Assembly (NCBI GenBank): GCA_004356105.1
Contig: SMYC01000105.1
Span: 1 to 64,000 of the forward strand
Length of the DNA stretch: 64,000 bases
Reading direction: 5' to 3'
Source: Acidobacteriota bacterium
Lineage (GTDB): Bacteria; Acidobacteriota; Vicinamibacteria; Marinacidobacterales; SMYC01
Position 1 is the first letter of the stretch; the number at the start of each line of letters is the position of its first letter. The notes under the pieces were generated by a model. It worked only from the letters and a program-made list of their open reading frames with translations, did not search any database and was not told where the DNA came from. Made by a program: the position numbers and the translations under genes. Shown here piece after piece: positions 9,220 through 18,538 of the stretch.

Positions 9220-9591
9220 CTACAAAGGCTCGAGCCACATCGCGAGGGGAAGCAGAGCGTAGGCCGAGAAGACGGAAAGCCCAAAAACGAGTGTCGCTCC
9301 TCGAAGCACCCACTTCTGAACCTGGAGAGGCCGCGCATCCCCGATATCGCACGATGCCGCTAGCGTGCGAACCCGCCACCACGAGTACCCGAGTGCCGCG
9401 GCGGTAAGACCGAAGGTTGCGAGCTTGTATTTCGAAAGGGCTACGAGCCACGGGAGAGCGGACGCCATCGAGGCCATGGCCCCGCCGGCGCCAAGAGCCA
9501 CTAGCACCATGGGAAGTGCACAGCAGGTCGTCCCCAGGAGCGTGAGGCTTGCCGCCGCGGCAAGGCTCGCGTTGTCTTTTGCCCCATCCAT
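9220..9591 (-). CDS. MerT-like small membrane protein
   Basis: About 123 residues, with a Cys-Cys pair in the first membrane helix (LLGTTCCALPMVLVALGAGG), as in MerT-type mercuric-ion transporters, followed by two or three further helices. The second cysteine pair of classical MerT is not complete (only one Cys, AASCDIGD). The ATG shares its first base with the TGA stop of the outer-membrane gene upstream (TGATG), so the two are translationally coupled. It closes a four-gene minus-strand operon for metal handling. Mercury is the best guess by homology; another soft metal is possible. Confidence 0.65.
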   Translation of the reverse strand: MDGAKDNASLAAAASLTLLGTTCCALPMVLVALGAGGAMASMASALPWLVALSKYKLATFGLTAAALGYSWWRVRTLAASCDIGDARPLQVQKWVLRGATLVFGLSVFSAYALLPLAMWLEPL

Positions 9592-10466
9592 CAAAAAGTC
9601 AGTCCGATACCGATGTTGAAATCGGTTCCGTGCGACAGCTGAATGCCGAACACGTCTTGATATACGGGGAACTTGAGCTCCGCGCGCACCATGATGTTGT
9701 TCCAATAACCCACCAGGACGGGGCCAAGTGAGATCCGTTTGCCCCCCGTGGGACCCACGGTGTCCCGGCCTCGGCCCTCATACCTGGCTGACAGGTCCGC
9801 CATCACGAAAATGCCCGTGTTCGTGAGATTGTCGTGGTAGGGATGGATGCCTATGTTCATGTCGAACCCGACTTCGTTACCCTGGTCAATGCCTCGCTTC
9901 CCTTTCGAGTTCCGCCAGTAAAAAACGTCATAAAACTGATAGACGAACGGCGCCTCGGCGCTAAAGGAAGCGCTTATTCCAGCGTCCCAGCTCCCGTCTC
10001 CCACAGGGAAGGAATCCTTCGTCGAGCCCGTCGGAAGGCGGAGACTCGGAGTGATGCTGAAATTACCCGTGCTGCCCGCTTTGTTGTAATAGTGTTTGAG
10101 TTGCAGTCCCAAAACGGTATCACCGATCCCGCGACCACTCTGGTTCACGGGAGCTCCTCCCTGGACGACGACTCGGCTTTGCTGGATTAACGGCACTTTG
10201 GAGGTCAGTCGGATCTCACGTTTGAACGTGAAGACGCTCTCGATCCACGTCGTGTTGACCATCCGCTCCCGATCGAAGGGATTGGGTGCTTGGTCCGTAC
10301 CACCGAGAAGCTCACCGGAGAAGCGATACTCGTTTCGAACTTGGAAGCCCCAACCGTGCTCCCACCGAGGCGCCATGTCCATCACCGGTTGGTGCGCGCC
10401 GGCCATCTCCGATACTCCCAGCATGAATATCGCCAGAGAAACGATCCCCCGCATGACGCTATTCAT
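9591..10466 (-). CDS. Outer-membrane beta-barrel protein, MetA-pathway/transporter-like
   Basis: 291 residues with an N-terminal signal peptide (IVSLAIFMLGVSEMAGA). The rest is a run of alternating amphipathic strands with an aromatic C-terminus (GIGLTF), typical of an outer-membrane barrel. Wording such as GIGDTVLGLQLKHYY and SITPSLRLPTGSTKD resembles the transporter-like family annotated as phenol MetA pathway proteins, often found with metal genes. It overlaps the HMA-domain gene by 8 nt (ATGAATAG) and shares TGATG with the MerT-like gene, so it is an operon member. The transported compound is unknown. Confidence 0.7.
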   Translation of the reverse strand: MNSVMRGIVSLAIFMLGVSEMAGAHQPVMDMAPRWEHGWGFQVRNEYRFSGELLGGTDQAPNPFDRERMVNTTWIESVFTFKREIRLTSKVPLIQQSRVVVQGGAPVNQSGRGIGDTVLGLQLKHYYNKAGSTGNFSITPSLRLPTGSTKDSFPVGDGSWDAGISASFSAEAPFVYQFYDVFYWRNSKGKRGIDQGNEVGFDMNIGIHPYHDNLTNTGIFVMADLSARYEGRGRDTVGPTGGKRISLGPVLVGYWNNIMVRAELKFPVYQDVFGIQLSHGTDFNIGIGLTF

Positions 10467-11076
10467 CGTTGTCGACGGAATCCGAAATCCACTTGTCGAC
10501 GACCACCGGAATGGGCGCTCCGTCGTTCACGGATGCGAAGGCATCGTCGACGACTCGAGCCTGTACGTCGACGCTCTGGCCCACGGCTCTCGAGCGGTCC
10601 GAGCCCACGATGGAGAAGAGCTGGCCGCTCTGTGCATCCTTTAATAAGAGGTTGCCGCCAACGCTTTCGAGGGTGCCCGCTATGCGAAGGTAAACCGCCA
10701 CCGGGTCATAGCCCGCCTTCCTGATGCGACGGTGAATATCCTCGATCGGGATTTCCGTTCCTGGAGTCATGGCGAGGGTGATGCGCTGCGTATGGATATC
10801 GACGAGCACGCCATTTCCAAATTCGGATCGGTCGAGGCCGTCGAGTTTCGACAAGGACTTCTCGGCCCCATAGGCGCAGAACGAGCACACCACGCCGTTC
10901 ACCTGAATGACGGTGTGATGCGGCTCGACGAAGACGTCCACGCCCTCCGCCTCGAGGGACGCTCGACTCTTCTCACTGTCCGAGTGGCGGTGAGTCTTAC
11001 CGTCTGGGTGAGTTTGGACCGGGAAGGCCACGCTAGCTGCAAAAAAAGTCAAAGCGAAGAACAAGGTTCCTCTCAT
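10459..11076 (-). CDS. Exported heavy-metal-associated (HMA) domain protein
   Basis: 205 residues from the ATG at 11076, chosen because GGAGAAG lies at ideal distance and a clean signal peptide (GTLFFALTFFAASVAFP) follows. A His-rich stretch (THPDGKTHRHSD) comes next. Then an HMA ferredoxin-like domain appears (about 50-120) whose metal site is CSFC in VNGVVCSFCAYGAEKSL, a variant of GMTCxxC. The C-terminal half (about 125-205) resembles a small beta domain. It probably binds a soft metal in the periplasm and passes it to or from the membrane partners encoded on either side. Confidence 0.75.
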   Translation of the reverse strand: MRGTLFFALTFFAASVAFPVQTHPDGKTHRHSDSEKSRASLEAEGVDVFVEPHHTVIQVNGVVCSFCAYGAEKSLSKLDGLDRSEFGNGVLVDIHTQRITLAMTPGTEIPIEDIHRRIRKAGYDPVAVYLRIAGTLESVGGNLLLKDAQSGQLFSIVGSDRSRAVGQSVDVQARVVDDAFASVNDGAPIPVVVDKWISDSVDNDE

Positions 11077-11119
11077 CTGTTTCTTCTCCATTCTTTGGGC
11101 CGAGCTCTTGAACATCGGT

Positions 11120-11401
11120 TCAACCCCACGACGCGAGATAAGGTGCGAATCGCCAGGCCCACAACGCCACGGCGGCCAACGAAAAGAGGGCGGTCCATCG
11201 GCGAGCGGCGCGAGCCCCTTGACGTCGCACCCAAACGAGCCAGTTGGCCCGTGCAATGAGCGCCACGCTCAACGCAACCGGGCCCCATCCAAGAGGCCCC
11301 ATGAACCCTCCGGCGAGGCCGGCGCCCGCTCCCGAGAACGCCAGAGCGGCCGGCACGACGCAGCACCATGGCAGTGCGAGAGCTCCGCCCCAGCCAGCCA
11401 A
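11120..11401 (-). CDS. Small membrane protein with Trp-Cys-Cys helix (MerT-like)
   Basis: First gene of the metal operon, about 93 residues from the TTG at 11401. That start is chosen because AGGAG lies 5 nt upstream; an in-frame ATG at 11425 would fall inside the operator and leave almost no leader. It has three predicted helices, and the first carries LPWCCVVPAALAF, the Cys-Cys arrangement of MerT-like transporters. With the second MerT-like protein downstream, the operon has two such carriers. The family link rests on the CC helix and context only. Confidence 0.55.
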   Translation of the reverse strand: MAGWGGALALPWCCVVPAALAFSGAGAGLAGGFMGPLGWGPVALSVALIARANWLVWVRRQGARAARRWTALFSLAAVALWAWRFAPYLASWG

Positions 11402-11424
11402 GCGTGCTCCTGTTTCAATACCCA

Positions 11425-11462
11425 TACCCCCATAGGGTACCCGAAGAAAGGGAGCGTGTCAA
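11425..11462 (-). promoter_or_regulatory. Promoter with CsoR-like operator for metal operon
   Basis: On the minus strand a TTGACA -35 box (11457-11462) is followed after 17 nt by TACCCT as a poor -10 box (11434-11439). Overlapping the -10 is the inverted repeat TACCC-TAT-GGGGGTA (11425-11439), the G/C-tract type of operator bound by CsoR/RcnR-family metal sensors. A weak -10 buried in an operator fits metal-inducible repression. No CsoR-type gene lies in the window. Confidence 0.55.
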
Positions 11463-11490
11463 CAGTTTTGCGATCCCACACACGGCGCGC

Positions 11491-12804
11491 TCATTTCGCC
11501 GCGAGCGATAGGCGCAGAATCTCCTTGTCGTTTCGGGCCACGATGTGCCGGTTCGCATAAGCCGGGTGGGACCAGTTGACGGCGCCGAGCTCGCGACGCC
11601 GGCCTGGATCGGAGGTCGGCTCGATAAGCTGGGTGCGACTCGTTTCCTGGAAACCCTCGGGGGTGAATCTCCCGATGATCAGCTCACCGCGATCGTTGTT
11701 GATGAAGTAGCGATTACCGTTTCGCACGAAAATGGCCGCGGCCCATCGCGCCTTCTCTTTCGTGATCTCGAGGCTCTCCCACACCCGTTTTCCCGTGGCC
11801 ACTTCGAGCGCGCGAGCCTGACCGTAGCTGTCGATGCCGTATAAATAGTCGCCTTCGATAACGGCGGTGTTGATGAGGGTGTGGATCTTGTCGGTTACGA
11901 TCTCGCTCTGGCTCGAGCTGCTCCAAAGGAGCTCGGCGCCCGGTCGTCTCGTGTCGAGCTTTAGCATGTGGGCACCGTCGTAGAACGTCGAAACGAACAA
12001 ATGTGAACCACTCAGGACCGGTGTCGACACCGTCATCCCGCTACGCACTTTGAACGGCACTTCCCAGTAGATTTCGCCCGTTTCCGGATTGAGGGAGCTG
12101 ACCGCCCGCGGATGCCAGATGATGAGCTGGCGCACGCCGCCGATCTCGAAAATGATGGGCTGCGTGTAGCCGGGCTCGAAGTCCGAGGACAAGGCTCGCC
12201 AGACTTCCTTGCCGGTGCGCTTGTCGAACGCCATGACTTTCGCATCCGGCTCGCCACCAGCGAGACAGATCACCAGGTCGCCCTCTACAAGCGGCGCTCC
12301 CGTCGTGCCCCACGTGGGAACGCTCAGGCCATAATCCTCGACGAAATCCTTTTGCCAGACGATCTCACCGCTCCCGACATCCAGGACGACGAGATGTCCC
12401 GTGGCGCCGTACGCGAAGACGAGGTCCTCGTCGACGGTAGGCGTGGCCCGCGGCCCGGTGGCGTAGACCCGCATCATGCTCCCGTAGTCGACTTCCCACT
12501 GCTGCTCCCAGAGGATCGTTCCCGTTTCTTCGTCGAGAGCGAGGATGCGCTCGAAGCCGCGATATGCCTGCGTTGGCCGGAAGTCGGTAACGAAGACGCG
12601 CCCGTCCGCAACCGAGGGGCCGGTGAAGCCGCTTCCGATCGGTGTGCGCCAGACCACATCCAGCCCGTCGGCAGGAAAGGTCTCCAAGATGCCGGTCTCG
12701 TTCCAGACACCGAGGCGCCCGCGTCCGCGCCATTCGGGCCAATCCTCGGCGTAGGTGACTTGCGTGGTGAGGCAGGACAACAAGAGCAGCCATTGAAATC
12801 TCAT
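11491..12804 (-). CDS. Exported PQQ-like beta-propeller protein
   Basis: 437 residues from the ATG at 12804, chosen because it gives a signal peptide (RFQWLLLLSCLTTQVTYA). The body is made of repeated propeller blades of the PQQ/BamB type: RVFVTDF, ILALDEETGTILWEQQ, LVVLDVGSGEIVWQK, VMAFDKRTGKEVWRA, SSLNPETGEIYWEVP and ALEVATGKRVWES. No methanol-dehydrogenase catalytic Asp or disulfide ring is evident, so a binding or scaffold role in the periplasm is more likely than PQQ catalysis. It is on the same strand as the metal operon but downstream of a separate promoter region. Confidence 0.8.
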   Translation of the reverse strand: MRFQWLLLLSCLTTQVTYAEDWPEWRGRGRLGVWNETGILETFPADGLDVVWRTPIGSGFTGPSVADGRVFVTDFRPTQAYRGFERILALDEETGTILWEQQWEVDYGSMMRVYATGPRATPTVDEDLVFAYGATGHLVVLDVGSGEIVWQKDFVEDYGLSVPTWGTTGAPLVEGDLVICLAGGEPDAKVMAFDKRTGKEVWRALSSDFEPGYTQPIIFEIGGVRQLIIWHPRAVSSLNPETGEIYWEVPFKVRSGMTVSTPVLSGSHLFVSTFYDGAHMLKLDTRRPGAELLWSSSSQSEIVTDKIHTLINTAVIEGDYLYGIDSYGQARALEVATGKRVWESLEITKEKARWAAAIFVRNGNRYFINNDRGELIIGRFTPEGFQETSRTQLIEPTSDPGRRRELGAVNWSHPAYANRHIVARNDKEILRLSLAAK

Positions 12805-12882
12805 GATGGCAGAGTACGCAATGGGGCTCGAGACTTCAAACGGACTCACGATTCAGGATCTTCTTGGCCCGCTCTCGAGAAC

Positions 12883-13436
12883 CGGCCTGTCGGTCGCTGC
12901 GCGCGTCCCCAAGTGAACACGTGTGCACTGGCGTCACGAGTGGGAGCTCATGATTAGCCTGGCGACTGCCGGAAGTCGTGGCCGATCATTCGCGAGGAAG
13001 CACGCCGAACGGCCTCCGTTCCGACGCAGCTGTGTCAGCGCCGGTTTAGATTGGTCCATTTCGGCGGTCAGTGGCCCCTGCAAATCTGCTTCTAAAGGAA
13101 TGAAGTGACTGTACTTGCTTAGAAACAGCTGCCTCTGAGTGGACTCTTTTCCGCCGCAAGTTTTGGTCAAGTTTCAAACCGGCGTCGACGGAGAGAGCTA
13201 TTCGGCCCGTCGGCGGTCGCTGCGCACGTCCCCAAGTGAACACGTGCGCAGGCGTCACGGTTGGAAGCTCATGATTACACAGGCGACTGCCGGAAGTCGT
13301 GGCCGATCACTCCCGAGAAGGCACTCCGAACGGCCTCCGTTCCAAGATAGCCGAGCTCTTCGGCCCGTCGGTCGCTGCGCGCGGCCCGAGCGAACACGTG
13401 TGCACTGGCGTCACGGTTGGGAGCTCATGCTTACCC
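12883..13436 (+). repeat. Three-copy direct repeat (A 12883-13022, B 13203-13342, C 13361-13436)
   Basis: Copies A and B are about 140 bp and match over nearly all their length, from CGGTCGCTGCGC through AAGTGAACACGTG, GGCGTCACG, AGCTCATGATTA, GCGACTGCCGGAAGTCGTGG and CGAACGGCCTCCGTTCC. Copy C holds only the first half and ends near AGCTCATGCTTACC. Offsets differ (320 and 158 nt), so this is not a simple tandem array. No coding sense is conserved between the copies. The rest of 12805-13522 shows no gene I can support. Confidence 0.8.
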
Positions 13437-13522
13437 TGTTGGTGGCGGTCAAAAAAGGGGCCAAAACGCCGGCGAAAAAGGGCCACTTTGAGACAGGTCT
13501 TCTGCGGAGCGCCGAAGCGAAG

Positions 13523-13772
13523 ACCGAGACGTGGACCATCTACTGGGTCGACAGCCGCAACCCCGAGCTGAGAGAACAAGTCACGGGGTCCTTTCGAAAA
13601 CGGCGCCGCGGAGCTCTTCGGAGAAGAGCTGTACCAAGGAAAGACCGTCGAGATGCGCTTCATTTGGTCCGAAATCACCCCGCGCTCAGCCCGGCGGGAG
13701 CAGGCCTATCTCGATGCGTCTTCCGGCGAATGGGAGACGAACTGGATTATGGAGTTCACCAAAGCGCCGTAG
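13523..13772 (+). pseudogene. Frameshifted C-terminal relic, DUF1579-like
   Basis: The frame WTIYWVDSRNPELREQVTGSF runs to 13594. After one surplus C at 13595 the same protein continues in the next frame as ENGAAELFGEELYQGKTVEM, RFIWSEITP, REQAYLDAS and ETNWIMEFTKAP, then TAG. This is the usual end of a widespread family of small proteins annotated DUF1579-like. The normal N-terminal part is not present upstream, where repeat copy C lies instead. Family name is moderate confidence; the frameshift is plain. Confidence 0.6.
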
Positions 13773-13779
13773 CACTTCC

Positions 13780-15231
13780 CTACTGGTTGTCCGTCGCCTC
13801 CATGTGAACCGCCTTCAACACTTCTCTCGTAAGGTCCCAGCGATTGAAGCCCTGGCGTCGGTAGTCCAAGCCGCGACGGACGATAACGAGGTCGTGCGTC
13901 GGAACGACGATGACATACTGCCCGCGGTTTCCGGCCGTCGAGTACGCGCTCTTGGGCACGTCTTTCCGATCGTCAGGAACGAGCCACCACTGGCCGCCGT
14001 AGAAGTTGCCGCGCTCGGCCGTCGCTGGAGCCGGAGTGCGAACGAAGTCGATCCACTCCTTCGAGAGCAGCCGCTCGCCGTTCCACATGCCAGACTGCAG
14101 GTACAAGAGCCCGAAGCGCGCGAGATCCCGCGCGTTCGTATAGACCTGGCTGCTGAGAATGAAATCCCCGAACCGATCCACACTGAGGAGGGTGTTCCGC
14201 ATTCCGATGCGATCGAGGAGAGCTCGGCGCGGGAACTCCAAGTACGTCTCCTGGTCCCCGAGTGCCCGCTTCATGGCATAGACAGCAAGCAGGGTGTCGT
14301 AGTTCTCGTAATCCCAGTAAGTGCCGGGCTCACGGATCAACCCGCGATTTCTCATGCCCTGGATCGAGCTCCCCCCGGCCCAGTACGACAACCCGGAGCC
14401 GATAGCGTATTCGAGTCCGGCATTGTCCACGGTATAGAGGCCGCTCGACATGTTCAATACGTTCCGGAGCGTGATAGCCGAGCGCGGATCGCTCTCGGGC
14501 GATGCGACTCCCGGAAGAAACTCGAACCCGAGCGGCTCGTTGAGCGCCATCCGGTCCTGGTCGACCATCATGCCGATGAGCGTGACTGCGATGCTCTTGG
14601 CCGTCGACCAAGTGCGGGTCCTCGTCGTAACGTCCACGCCTGGGGCGTAGCGCTCGTGGATGATTTGCCCGCCCTTGACGACGAGCAAGCTGAGCGTCAC
14701 CTGCTCGGGCGACTCGCGATCGAAGGCCCAGTCGGAGACCGCCTGAAGCGCCGCAGCATCCACCCCGGCCGGAAGGGGCGCGTCGTCCGTCCTATCGCCA
14801 TCGGGCCACGCAATCTCCGCAGGATTGCCCGCTAGCGGCGCCATCTCGAGAATCGGCAGACTGTCGAGATCCTCGAAGGTTTGGTCCGGCGCCATGATGA
14901 CGCAGCCAAGCCCCTTGCGGAACGCAGCACGCATCGTCGGCGTCCCGCCGGGCGCCCCTATGGCGACGGTCTTGCGCTCCCAATCGATAACGTAGTCACC
15001 CGAATCGGGCGTCCCGACGGGGTGGCGCAGATAGGCGAGCTCCTGCGCGAATACTTGCTCGAGGGTCCGGTGGGACGTGAACAGGCCGTTGCACATGAAG
15101 ATAGCCTGCTGGCCGTGTTGGATCATGTCCCGATTGAAACGCCAGTAGTCGTAGGCTTCCTCCTGCTGGCTGCTGGCCGGCGCGGGAAGAACGAGTGCGA
15201 GAGCAAAGAAAAGGACGAGGATCTGCTTCAT
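13780..15231 (-). CDS. Exported serine hydrolase, class C beta-lactamase family
   Basis: 483 residues with a signal peptide (QILVLFFALALVLPAPASS). The catalytic SxxK is STAK in TRTWSTAKSIAVTLIG (about residue 206) and the YxN motif is probably YEN in YWDYENYDTLLAVY. An extra N-terminal domain of about 150 residues precedes the fold, as in many environmental homologues. The ATG has GGAGG about 6 nt upstream. Such enzymes are usually esterases or peptidases of the periplasm, not drug-resistance lactamases; the substrate is unknown. It is convergent with the DUF1579-like relic and divergent from the VPS10-like gene. Confidence 0.85.
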   Translation of the reverse strand: MKQILVLFFALALVLPAPASSQQEEAYDYWRFNRDMIQHGQQAIFMCNGLFTSHRTLEQVFAQELAYLRHPVGTPDSGDYVIDWERKTVAIGAPGGTPTMRAAFRKGLGCVIMAPDQTFEDLDSLPILEMAPLAGNPAEIAWPDGDRTDDAPLPAGVDAAALQAVSDWAFDRESPEQVTLSLLVVKGGQIIHERYAPGVDVTTRTRTWSTAKSIAVTLIGMMVDQDRMALNEPLGFEFLPGVASPESDPRSAITLRNVLNMSSGLYTVDNAGLEYAIGSGLSYWAGGSSIQGMRNRGLIREPGTYWDYENYDTLLAVYAMKRALGDQETYLEFPRRALLDRIGMRNTLLSVDRFGDFILSSQVYTNARDLARFGLLYLQSGMWNGERLLSKEWIDFVRTPAPATAERGNFYGGQWWLVPDDRKDVPKSAYSTAGNRGQYVIVVPTHDLVIVRRGLDYRRQGFNRWDLTREVLKAVHMEATDNQ

Positions 15232-15341
15232 GAGTGCCTCCGTGAGCTCAGCAATTATTTAGCGCCGCGGGACGCGAGGTCAAGCGAGCTAGGATGCCGA
15301 ACCTTGTCTGGGATATTATCGTGCGCTCAATAGGAGGATCC

Positions 15342-18300
15342 ATGCGGCTTCGCAACACACTCGCCATCATTGTTACCTTTCTCACCGCTACCCTGGCTCA
15401 GGCACAACCCGAGCCCACAATCGATGAAGCCTTTCTCGAGGCGATGCAGTACCGGAGCATCGGACCCTATCGCGGGGGCCGCGTGACCGCCGTCGCCGGG
15501 GTAAACGATTCGCTGCATACCTTCTATATGGGCTCCACCGGAGGCGGCGTCTGGCGAACCGATGACGCTGGCCAGAACTGGCGGAACCTCACCGACGGTC
15601 AGATCGATACGGGCTCGATCGGCAGCATCGCGGTGGCGCCTTCCGATCCCAACGTCATCTATGTCGGGACCGGCTCCGCCTGTCCGCGCGGCAACGTGTC
15701 CGCCGGCGTCGGCATGTACCGCTCCACCGACGGGGGGAAAACGTGGAAACACATAGGCCTTCCGGAAGCGGGACAAATCGGCCGCGTGCGCGTCCATCCG
15801 AAGAATCCCGACATCGTCTTCGCTGCCGTGCTCGGCCACATTTTTGGCCCCAACGAGGAACGCGGTGTGTACCGCTCGAAGGATGGCGGCGAGAGCTGGG
15901 AAAAAGTCCTCTACATCAGCGAGAAGACGGGCGCCATCGACCTATCGATGGATTCCAGCAATCCGCGCATTCTCTACGCGGCGATGTGGCGTGCCGAGCG
16001 CAAGCCTTTCTCGATGCTGAGCGGGGATCCCGTCGAGGGCGGTGTCTACAAAACGACGGATGGCGGCGACACGTGGGACGAGCTCACCGAGGGGCTTCCC
16101 AAAGGACCCACGGGCCGCATCGGCGTCTCCGTCTCGCCCGCCAACCCGGAACGGGTCTTCGCGCTCATCGAAGCGGAAGGTCCGGAAGCTGGGCTCTATC
16201 GCTCGGACGACGCTGGCGAGTCGTTCGAGCACATCAATAAGGATAGGAACTACGTGCAGCGCGCCTGGTACTACACGCACGTCTTCGCCGATCCGGTTGA
16301 TCCCGATACGGTCTACATCAACAACGTGATGATGAACCGCTCGGTTGACGGCGGGAAGACTTTTACCACCATTCGCGTGCCGCATGGCGACACCCACGAC
16401 CTCTGGATCCACCCGACAGACAACCAAACCATGGTCTACGGAGATGACGGCGGCGCCGCGGTGAGCTTCAATGCGGGAGCCACGTGGTCGCTGCAATCGA
16501 ACCAGGCCACGGCGGAGTTCTATCGGGTAACGACCGATCACCGATTCCCTTACTGGGTCTATGGCGCACAACAGGACAACACGACGGTCCGCATCCTGAG
16601 CCGCACCAACGGCATCGGCATCTCGAACAAGAACTGGCACCAGGTCGGCGGCTGCGAGAGCGGCCACATCGCCATCGACCCGCGCGACCCGGACGCGAAC
16701 ATCGTTTACGCGGGATGCTACGGCGGCTCCATCACGCGCTACGACCATCGCTCCGGACAGGTGCGCGAGATCACAACAGCTCCTCAGCTCGCGCTCGGCC
16801 GCGCCGCGGAAGACCTCGACTACCGGTTCCAATGGAACGCCCCCATCCGCATCTCGAAACACGACCCGCAAGTGCTCTACCACACGTCCAACTACGTCCA
16901 TCGTTCGACGGACGAGGGACAGACCTGGCGCATCGTCAGCCCCGACCTCACGGTCGCCAACGCGGAGATGCTCCAAGACGCCGGCGGCCCGATCACAAAG
17001 GATCAGACCGGCGTAGAAGTCTACGCGACGATCTTCGTGTTCGAAGAATCCCTTAGCAACGCGGGCGAGCTCTGGGCAGGTACGGACGACGGAAGGGTCC
17101 AAATCACCCGGGACGACGGCGCGACATGGACGGAGATAACACCCTCGGGCATCCCGGAATTTGGAACGGTGAACTCGATCGACATCTCGACGCATCAAGC
17201 CGGGCGCGCGACGATCTCGGTCTACAACTATCGCTTCGATGACTTCACGCCTTACATCTTTCAGACCAACGACTACGGCAGCTCTTGGGAGCGCATCGCC
17301 GACGGCACCCGCGGCATTCCCGAACGACATTTCGTGCGCGCCGTGCGTGAAGACCCGGATCGCCGCGGGCTTCTCTATGCGGGAACGGAGTATGGCATCT
17401 ACGTCTCTTTCAACGACGGCGACAGCTGGCAGTCACTGCAGCTGAATCTACCCGTGACCCCCGTAACGGACCTCCAGATCAAGAACCAAGACCTCGTGCT
17501 CTCCACCCAAGGCCGTTCGTTTTGGATCCTCGACGACCTCACACCTCTCCATCAGCTCACCGACGAAATAACTCAGGTAAGCCAGCACCTCCTGAAGCCG
17601 CGAGACGCCTATCGCATCCGCGGAGGCGGCTTCGACATCCCATCGGGTTCGCAAGGAAAAAACCCGCCGAGCGGCACGGTGATCTACTACACCCTCGCAG
17701 AGGAACTGCCCGAGGACCAGGAGATGACACTCGAGATCCTCGACGCTACCGGCAATTTGGTCCGCTCGTTCTCGAGCAAGACCCCGGAAAAGCGCGCCCC
17801 CAACTTGTTCGCGGAGTTCTTCGGCCTTTCTCGCGACGCAGGATTGCCTCCGGTGAAAAAGGGATTGAACCGCTGGGTGTGGGACCTCGGCTATCCCGAC
17901 GGCCGACCCGCTCCGAACACGAGCATGTGGGGCGCCATCTCAGGACCGCCGGCGCCTCCAGGAAATTATCAAGTGCGGATGACGATCGGTGACTGGACCG
18001 CGACCGAAACCTTCGCAGTGAAGAAGGACCCGCGGGTGGACGCGACACAAGCCGATCTGCAAGAGCAGTTCCGCCTCGCCATCGAAGTGCGCGATCTGTT
18101 CTCGGAGAGCCACGAGGCCCTCATCAAGATTCGAAGCGTCCGGGACCAAGTGGAAGACCTCGTGGAACGGCTGGGCGCGGCGGAACAAGCCGAGGGTCTG
18201 GACGAAACGAAGGCGGCGCTGACCGACGCTCTGACCGCGGTCGAGAAAAAGATCTACCAGACGCAGAACCAGGCCATGCAGGACCCGCTCAACTTCCAGC

Positions 18301-18515
18301 CGATGCTCGACAACCGCATCGCGAACCTCTACGGGATCCTGCTGACCGCCGAGGCAAAGCCAACCGCCGTGAGCCACGCGCATTACGAAGATCTGAAGGC
18401 GGAGCTTGCGGGCTACCAAGCGGAGCTCGACGCCGCTCTCGCAAACGAGCTCGTCGCTTTCCAAGACGCGGTCGCGGCGAAAGGGGCGCCACCGGTGATT
18501 GTGCCGACGAAGTAA
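15342..18515 (+). CDS. Exported VPS10/sortilin-like propeller protein
   Basis: 1,057 residues from the ATG at 15342, preferred because AGGAGG lies 7 nt upstream and a signal peptide follows (NTLAIIVTFLTATLAQAQ). The N-terminal two thirds is a large propeller with BNR-type blades: GGVWRTDDAGQNW, GMYRSTDGGKTWKH, GVYRSKDGGESWE, GVYKTTDGGDTWD and GSSWERIADG. The C-terminal third has a beta domain and a helical region (about 900-1,050). Homologues are labelled glycosyl hydrolase or VPS10-containing proteins, but no catalytic function is established. A second paralogue lies at 45976-49020. Confidence 0.85.
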   Translation: MRLRNTLAIIVTFLTATLAQAQPEPTIDEAFLEAMQYRSIGPYRGGRVTAVAGVNDSLHTFYMGSTGGGVWRTDDAGQNWRNLTDGQIDTGSIGSIAVAPSDPNVIYVGTGSACPRGNVSAGVGMYRSTDGGKTWKHIGLPEAGQIGRVRVHPKNPDIVFAAVLGHIFGPNEERGVYRSKDGGESWEKVLYISEKTGAIDLSMDSSNPRILYAAMWRAERKPFSMLSGDPVEGGVYKTTDGGDTWDELTEGLPKGPTGRIGVSVSPANPERVFALIEAEGPEAGLYRSDDAGESFEHINKDRNYVQRAWYYTHVFADPVDPDTVYINNVMMNRSVDGGKTFTTIRVPHGDTHDLWIHPTDNQTMVYGDDGGAAVSFNAGATWSLQSNQATAEFYRVTTDHRFPYWVYGAQQDNTTVRILSRTNGIGISNKNWHQVGGCESGHIAIDPRDPDANIVYAGCYGGSITRYDHRSGQVREITTAPQLALGRAAEDLDYRFQWNAPIRISKHDPQVLYHTSNYVHRSTDEGQTWRIVSPDLTVANAEMLQDAGGPITKDQTGVEVYATIFVFEESLSNAGELWAGTDDGRVQITRDDGATWTEITPSGIPEFGTVNSIDISTHQAGRATISVYNYRFDDFTPYIFQTNDYGSSWERIADGTRGIPERHFVRAVREDPDRRGLLYAGTEYGIYVSFNDGDSWQSLQLNLPVTPVTDLQIKNQDLVLSTQGRSFWILDDLTPLHQLTDEITQVSQHLLKPRDAYRIRGGGFDIPSGSQGKNPPSGTVIYYTLAEELPEDQEMTLEILDATGNLVRSFSSKTPEKRAPNLFAEFFGLSRDAGLPPVKKGLNRWVWDLGYPDGRPAPNTSMWGAISGPPAPPGNYQVRMTIGDWTATETFAVKKDPRVDATQADLQEQFRLAIEVRDLFSESHEALIKIRSVRDQVEDLVERLGAAEQAEGLDETKAALTDALTAVEKKIYQTQNQAMQDPLNFQPMLDNRIANLYGILLTAEAKPTAVSHAHYEDLKAELAGYQAELDAALANELVAFQDAVAAKGAPPVIVPTK

Positions 18516-18538
18516 ACGGACTACATCAGGAGGACCAG

